Of a DNA stretch of 17,419 bases, positions 13,593 through 17,419 are shown piece after piece. Source of the stretch: Helicobacteraceae bacterium UBA6016. Lineage in GTDB: Bacteria > Campylobacterota > Campylobacteria > Campylobacterales > UBA6016. The notes under the pieces are model-generated. The model had not been told where the DNA came from. It searched no databases and saw nothing but the letters and a program-made list of their open reading frames with translations. Where the stretch lies: contig DIZY01000057.1 in assembly GCA_002428055.1 (NCBI GenBank), forward strand, positions 1-17,419, read 5' to 3'. Both the position numbers and the translations under genes were made by a program. Every line of letters begins with the position of its first letter. The first letter of the stretch is position 1.

Positions 13593-13623
13593 TTAGCATC
13601 AAAAACGCATAAAGGAGTTTTAA

Positions 13624-13929
13624 ATGTTTGGCTCTACCATATCGTCAATGAACGCACATTCCACTTGGATGGATGTAAATGCAAATAATGTAGCAAATGT
13701 AAATAGTGATAAGTTTAAAAGTGTGGATACAAAGCTTGAAGAGGGTCAACAAAATAACCCGACGGCAGTCTTAAGAGAGGGCGCTGAAAATCCAACAGGC
13801 AAGAGCGGCACGGATTTGACAAAAGAGCTAACAGATCAGATTCCGACTGAAAAAGGGTTTGGCATAAATGCAACGGTTGTAAAAACCAAAGATGAGATGC
13901 TTGGAACATTGATGGATATGAAAAGCTGA
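13624..13929 (+). CDS. Miniature flagellar rod/hook-like protein
   Basis: This 101-residue protein joins the two conserved ends of the flagellar rod/hook family. The N-terminus, STISSMNAHSTWMDVNANNV followed by ANVNSDKFKS, corresponds to the Flg_bb_rod motif (A-N-N-x-A-N-x-x-T-x-G-F). The C-terminus, GFGINATVVKTKDEMLGTLM, corresponds to the rod C-terminal helix (…FEANVKVIKTADEMLGTLLD). The middle beta domain found in FlgC (roughly 140-160 residues) is almost absent. AAAGGAG precedes the ATG. It is a single-gene unit divergent from the EAL gene. It may be a rod adaptor or a reduced paralogue; there are no other flagellar genes nearby. Confidence 0.75.
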   Translation: MFGSTISSMNAHSTWMDVNANNVANVNSDKFKSVDTKLEEGQQNNPTAVLREGAENPTGKSGTDLTKELTDQIPTEKGFGINATVVKTKDEMLGTLMDMKS

Positions 13930-13950
13930 AAAGCAGTTGCTGTAAAATCT

Positions 13951-14010
13951 GCCGCTTTTGCGGCTAGCTTTAGTGTCTTAGCGACCAGCGTAGCAAAGGC
14001 GAGCTTTGCT
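13951..14010. repeat. Two hairpins between convergent genes (possible weak terminators)
   Basis: GCCGC-TTTT-GCGGC (13951-13964) and AGCAAAG-GCGAG-CTTTGCT (13992-14010) are perfect stem-loops in the 104-base gap between the convergent rod-like and RRM genes. Neither has a good T-run on either strand, so factor-independent termination is doubtful; they may help define 3' ends. Confidence 0.4.
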
Positions 14011-14033
14011 TGGCTTGGCGTACTATTGAGATG

Positions 14034-14294
14034 TTAGTCTCTTGGTTTTTTAGGAAGTGCGAAGTCTATTTTTAGTCTTCTACCCATAAACTCTTGAGCG
14101 TCTAGCTCATCTTTTGATTTTTTCGCAGCAGATGCGTCAGCAAATTCAACAAAGCCAAAACCTTTTTTGATTCCGTCTTTTTCGATAAGTCTTACTTTTG
14201 CTACTTCGCCGTACTCGCCGAATAGTGCCTCTAGGTCTTCTTTAGAAGCCTTATAGTTTAGATTGCCGACATAAAGGGTATTAAGTTCACCCAT
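14034..14294 (-). CDS. RRM-type RNA-binding protein
   Basis: An 86-residue protein with a single RNA-recognition motif: RNP2 is LYVGNL (7-12) and RNP1 is KGFGFVEF (about 44-51). The linking elements are SKEDLEALFGEYGEVAKVRL and the closing strand GRRLKIDFALPKK. The short basic tail (PKKPRD) is typical of these small bacterial RRM proteins, which are common in Campylobacterota and cyanobacteria. ATG with AAGGAA upstream. It probably binds single-stranded RNA in the cytoplasm; targets are unknown. It is divergent from lsrK. Confidence 0.93.
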   Translation of the reverse strand: MGELNTLYVGNLNYKASKEDLEALFGEYGEVAKVRLIEKDGIKKGFGFVEFADASAAKKSKDELDAQEFMGRRLKIDFALPKKPRD

Positions 14295-14406
14295 TGAAGA
14301 TTCCTTGTGATATAAGTTTTCTTCGAGACACTATGGGCAAAACGGAGATTTTGAACGCATAGGAAACGAAGCTATAGATATTCTATACTAATTCATATAA
14401 AAAAGA

Positions 14407-14423
14407 AGCTTAAATTTTAAGCT
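14407..14423. promoter_or_regulatory. Palindrome upstream of lsrK, possible operator
   Basis: AGCTTAAA-T-TTTAAGCT is a perfect 17-base palindrome, 87 bases before the lsrK ATG and 112 bases from the RRM start. It could be an operator for either divergent gene. Apart from this and a -10 box, the 215-base gap (14295-14509) is AT-rich with nothing else recognised. Confidence 0.35.
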
Positions 14424-14477
14424 AAAGCAAAAAATTTGTAACAATATTTTACATAACCTAAATAAACCTCCTTTTTG

Positions 14478-14483
14478 TATAAT
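14478..14483 (+). promoter_or_regulatory. Likely -10 box of lsrK
   Basis: TATAAT follows a T-run (CTTTTTG), 26 bases before the lsrK ATG. This fits the Campylobacterota sigma-70 promoter style, with a T-rich element instead of a conserved -35. GGAG at 14500-14503 is the ribosome-binding site. Confidence 0.55.
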
Positions 14484-14509
14484 AAACAGAGATAAATTCG
14501 GAGTAATAA

Positions 14510-16069
14510 ATGGGTTATTTGCTAACAATAGACGCCGGCACGGGAAGCGGACGAGCGGTTATTTTTGATGAAAAAGGCAATCAGCTTGGAGTCGGGCAAG
14601 AGGAGTGGACGCATAGCTGTGAAGATGGTGTTGCGGGAGCCATGAATTTTGACGCAAAAAGCGGATGGGCGCTTGTGTGCAGATGTATCAAAACCGCTAT
14701 TGCCGAGGCTGGAATAAAAGCGGATGAGATAAAAGCCGTGACTGCCACAAGTATGCGAGAGGGAATAGTTCTTTACGACAAAGACGGCAACGAAATATGG
14801 GCGGTCGCCAATGTAGACTCAAGAGCGGGTGCGGAAGTATCGACCATGAAAAAGGAGTTTGCAGGAGTTGAAGAGGAGTTTTATGCGCAAAGCGGACAGA
14901 CTTTTGCGCTTGGCGCTCTGCCAAGACTGTCATGGCTCAAAAACAATCGTCCACATTTGTATGAAAAAGTAACACACCTCACGATGATAGACTCATGGGT
15001 GTTATATCGCCTTAGCGGAGTCTTTGCCTGTGACCCTTCAAACGGCGGTACTACGGGAATATTTGACCTAGGAAAAAGAGACTGGGCGAAAGAGATGGCC
15101 TCAAAAGTCGGAATCAAAAGCGATATTTTCCCGCCTATTTTTGAACCGGGCAAAGTCATCGGCGAAGTGAGCAAAAAAGCTTCAGACGAGTCTGGCTTGG
15201 CAGTCGGGACACCTGTAGTCATGGGCGGCGGCGATGTGCAAATGGGTTCTGCTGGACTCGGCATAGTAAAAGAGGGGGAATGCGCGGTACTCGGCGGCTC
15301 GTTTTGGCAGCAGGTCGTAAATATCAAAGCGGGAGTCGTAGACCCCTCAATGAATCTTCGCATAAATCCACATGTTGTCACAGGATTATCGCAAGCGGAG
15401 GGAATTACCTTCTTTGCCGGAATGATAATGAGATGGTTTCGAGACACTCTCGCCAAAAATGAAAGAGACGAAGCGGCAAAACTCGGCATCGACGCATACG
15501 CTCACCTCGAAAAATTGGCAAGTTGCGTACCTGTCGGAAGCTACGGCATCATACCGATATTTTCCGACGCTATGAAATACGGCAAATGGATACACGCTGC
15601 GCCATCGTTTCTCAATCTACCTTTTGACTCCGAAAAGATGGGGGTAGCGGCGCTATTTCGCTCTTTAGAGGAAAATGCGGCGATAGTCAGCGGTGTAAAT
15701 CTGGAAGCTATCGCAAAATTTAGCGGCGCAAATCCAGCACATATCGTATTTGCGGGCGGAGCGTCAAAAGGGTTTTTGTGGCCACAAATACTCTCAGATA
15801 TAACAGGACTTCCTGTCAAAACTCCGATAGTCAAAGAGGCTACGAGCCTTGGAGCCGCTTTTGCTGCGGGAAGTGGGGTCGGCATATATAGCTCCATCGA
15901 AGAGGGCGCAACAACCCTTGTCAGATGGGACAAAGAGTTTTTGCCAAACAGCACAAATAAGCAGATATACGACGACGCCAAACACAACTGGAAGGTTGCG
16001 TATGAAAAGATGCTAGAGCTTTTGGATGTAGGCGTCACTACACCGATGTGGAAAGCTCCAGGGTTGTAA
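14510..16069 (+). CDS. lsrK: Autoinducer-2 kinase LsrK (FGGY family)
   Basis: LsrK phosphorylates the quorum signal AI-2 (DPD) after import, in the cytoplasm. The 519-residue protein can be aligned from memory with E. coli LsrK (530 aa) along its length: DAGTGS-x-RAVIFD (8-20), SMREGIVLYDKDGN-x-IWA (81-98), NVDSRA (101-106), DPSN-x-GTTG (175-183), VVMGGGDVQ with base D242, GGSFWQQVVN, MRWFRDT, LPIFSD-like IIPIFSDAMKYGKW, AAPSFLNL, RSLEENAAIVS, FAGGASKG, and the C-terminal TTPMWKAPGL. These favour LsrK over glycerol or xylulose kinases. SD GGAG. A cupin follows 27 bases on. No LsrACDB importer, LsrR or LsrFG gene is in the window. Confidence 0.9.
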   Translation: MGYLLTIDAGTGSGRAVIFDEKGNQLGVGQEEWTHSCEDGVAGAMNFDAKSGWALVCRCIKTAIAEAGIKADEIKAVTATSMREGIVLYDKDGNEIWAVANVDSRAGAEVSTMKKEFAGVEEEFYAQSGQTFALGALPRLSWLKNNRPHLYEKVTHLTMIDSWVLYRLSGVFACDPSNGGTTGIFDLGKRDWAKEMASKVGIKSDIFPPIFEPGKVIGEVSKKASDESGLAVGTPVVMGGGDVQMGSAGLGIVKEGECAVLGGSFWQQVVNIKAGVVDPSMNLRINPHVVTGLSQAEGITFFAGMIMRWFRDTLAKNERDEAAKLGIDAYAHLEKLASCVPVGSYGIIPIFSDAMKYGKWIHAAPSFLNLPFDSEKMGVAALFRSLEENAAIVSGVNLEAIAKFSGANPAHIVFAGGASKGFLWPQILSDITGLPVKTPIVKEATSLGAAFAAGSGVGIYSSIEEGATTLVRWDKEFLPNSTNKQIYDDAKHNWKVAYEKMLELLDVGVTTPMWKAPGL

Positions 16070-16096
16070 AATACCAAAAATGAAATTGGAAATTAA

Positions 16097-16465
16097 ATGC
16101 TTTTAACAAATGAAAACGAACACGAATACAGATTTGGCGACCACGGTCCAAAATATTTGGCAAAAGGACCCAATATCGACTTTGGCGTTGTAGTCATTAC
16201 TCCCGGGGAGGAGCATCCGTGTCATGCGCACGAGAGACAAGAGGAGTCGTTTTTTGCGCTTGAGGGGGAGTGCGAAGTCTGGGTGCTTGGCAAACTGGTG
16301 GTCATGAGAGCAGGAGACTATCTGCAATGCGCCCCCGGCGAATCGCACTATTTTCGAAATGTAAGCGACAAAAACTTCAAATCGGTATTTGTCAAATCTC
16401 CTCACTCACCTGAAAAAGATAGCGTATACATCGAGTGGAAACCGGGGCAGGAGTACAAAGCGTAG
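16097..16465 (+). CDS. Single-domain cupin next to lsrK
   Basis: A 122-residue small beta-barrel metal protein. Cupin motif 1 is present as PGEEHPCHAHERQEESFFALEG with ligands H43, H45 and E49, and motif 2 as GDYLQCAPGESH with H84, so a full 3-His/1-Glu site is retained. Such cupins include isomerases, dioxygenases and sugar-binding proteins. It begins 27 bases after lsrK with a weak ribosome-binding site (TTGGA) and is probably co-transcribed. Acting on AI-2 or phospho-AI-2 is a reasonable inference from position only. It ends 5 bases before the convergent ATPase stop. Confidence 0.85.
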   Translation: MLLTNENEHEYRFGDHGPKYLAKGPNIDFGVVVITPGEEHPCHAHERQEESFFALEGECEVWVLGKLVVMRAGDYLQCAPGESHYFRNVSDKNFKSVFVKSPHSPEKDSVYIEWKPGQEYKA

Positions 16466-16470
16466 TCCTG

Positions 16471-17419
16471 CTACTTTGTACTTTTGCGACGAAATGCCGC
16501 AAATAAAATCTTTCTCCCCTCCTCCACAAAAAAGACAATCGGCGCAATGGCGACTACTGCAACCCAGTAGATAGGCTCAAAAGGCGCCGTAGCAAAAATA
16601 TCGGATAGTATCGGCACAACAATCAAAAGCGCCAAAATGGCAAGCTCGATAACAACACTAGCTAGATAATAGCGGTTGCTAAAAATACCTATACTCAGGG
16701 TCGACTCCAGCTCATTGCGGCACGAAAGCCCGTTGCCGATTTGGGCAAAGACGATTGCTGCAAAAGCCAATGTCGTCGCCTGCAGATAGAGCGGGTCATT
16801 CCACTCCAAAGTAGCGCCGCTGTAGCCATGCGCATACAGATAAGCGAAGAATAGCCCCATTGACAACAAAGCCGTAAAGAGCCCCATAAAACCAAATGCT
16901 CGCAAATAGACACCGGGGGTCAAAATAGGCTCTTTTAGACTGTGCGGTTTTTTATTCATCAGCCCCCTATGCGGCAACTCCGCACCTAGTGCAAGACCGG
17001 GCATAATATCCGTTCCTAAATCTATCGCCAACACCAATGCAACCGGAAGAGCCAAAGGAACACCCATCCAAAAAAAGAGAATGTACGGAACCACTTCCGG
17101 CATATTGCTCGCAAGCATATAGGTTATAAAGCGGCGGATATTCTCATATACCGCCCGCCCCTCCTCAATCGCCTTCACGATAGTCGCAAAATGATCGTCA
17201 ACCAAAATTGCGGCGGCGGCTTGCTTGGCGACATCGGTTCCCGAACCCATCGCTATTCCGACATCCGCTTTTTTGAGAGCGGGAGCGTCGTTGACGCCGT
17301 CTCCTGTGACTGCTACCGTATCGCCCATCTCTTTTAGCATCGTAACTATCAGTAGTTTTTGCTCCGGTGTGACACGGGCAAATACATGATTTTTGCGTAG
17401 TATTCGCCGCAAAGCCGCT
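16471..17419 (-). CDS. P2-type cation-transporting ATPase, C-terminal part (5' end outside window)
   Basis: The visible ~315 residues are the end of the P domain and the C-terminal membrane half of a large ATPase. The hinge motif TGDGVNDAPALKKADVGIAM is present, preceded by FARVTPEQKLLIV. TM segments around YILFFWMGVPLALPVALVLA, FMGLFTALLSMGLFFAYLY and several later helices follow, then a basic C-terminus (RRKSTK). LAIDLGTDIMPGLALGAE resembles TM6 of Ca2+/Na+,K+-type (P2) pumps. The catalytic DKTG and N domain lie beyond the window. The frame is open to base 17419, so the TTG at 17412 is not the true start. The ion is not determined; Ca2+, Na+/K+ or H+ are possible. Confidence 0.88.
   Translation of the reverse strand, partial: AALRRILRKNHVFARVTPEQKLLIVTMLKEMGDTVAVTGDGVNDAPALKKADVGIAMGSGTDVAKQAAAAILVDDHFATIVKAIEEGRAVYENIRRFITYMLASNMPEVVPYILFFWMGVPLALPVALVLAIDLGTDIMPGLALGAELPHRGLMNKKPHSLKEPILTPGVYLRAFGFMGLFTALLSMGLFFAYLYAHGYSGATLEWNDPLYLQATTLAFAAIVFAQIGNGLSCRNELESTLSIGIFSNRYYLASVVIELAILALLIVVPILSDIFATAPFEPIYWVAVVAIAPIVFFVEEGRKILFAAFRRKSTK

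Noticed and set aside
13951..14010. Strong rho-independent terminators
   Set aside because: The stems are good but neither is followed by a T-run on either strand, so they are listed only as hairpins.
14881..15489. 202-codon open frame on the minus strand
   Set aside because: Antisense to lsrK, with no ribosome-binding site or recognisable motif.
14510..16069. Glycerol kinase or xylulokinase
   Set aside because: The SMREGIVLYD, GGGDVQ, GGSFWQQ and terminal WKAPGL motifs match LsrK rather than those kinases.

Overview
The window looks like a free-living, nitrogen-fixing Campylobacterota chromosome (Sulfurimonas/Sulfuricurvum-like). This is inferred from moderately AT-rich DNA, tightly packed genes, frequent TTG/GTG starts, a small RRM protein, flagellar-rod-like and Cache-EAL proteins, and Campylobacterota-style GGAAC/TGC sigma-54-like promoters. 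The species cannot be fixed from sequence alone.

Layout. (1) Positions 1-1975 (+): the 3' end of an EF-hand protein, an outer-membrane beta-barrel protein and a secreted C39-type cysteine peptidase. They are packed like an operon and resemble a secretion/processing module of the Fap kind. (2) 1977-5831 (-): a nitrogenase-cofactor operon, nifB - nifV - GNAT acetyltransferase - Rop-like small protein - small Cys-rich (BFD-like) protein. It follows a sigma-54-like promoter and an inverted repeat that includes the nifB ribosome-binding site. (3) 5923-9349: a visibly AT-richer accessory segment with an XRE regulator, a small unknown protein, a lipoprotein with MORN-like and Q/N/M-rich parts, a membrane-anchored small protein, a two-repeat exported protein broken by a -1 frameshift, and a YefM-YoeB toxin-antitoxin pair with a recognisable operator/promoter. 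(4) 9416-11318 (+): a second nif unit, 2[4Fe-4S] ferredoxin - NifX-like protein with a His/Cys-rich insert - ClpX. Its sigma-54-like promoter has the same motif and the same 37-nt distance to the start codon as the nifB promoter. (5) 11315-14294: a Cache-GGDEF-EAL c-di-GMP phosphodiesterase (-), a miniature flagellar-rod-like protein (+) and an RRM RNA-binding protein (-). (6) 14510-16465 (+): an LsrK-type autoinducer-2 kinase and a cupin. (7) 16471-17419 (-): the C-terminal part of a P2-type cation ATPase that runs off the window.

How the parts fit together. NifB makes the NifB-cofactor (radical SAM), NifV makes homocitrate, the ferredoxin can feed electrons to NifB or nitrogenase, the NifX-like protein can carry cofactor intermediates, and the nif-linked ClpX may control turnover of the assembly proteins, as ClpX2 does in Azotobacter vinelandii. 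The two nif units diverge from shared-type promoters but are separated by about 3.5 kb of accessory genes. No nifHDKEN genes, tRNA, rRNA, CRISPR array or transposase were seen in the window. No gene-free stretch exceeds 300 bases; the longest is 14295-14509.
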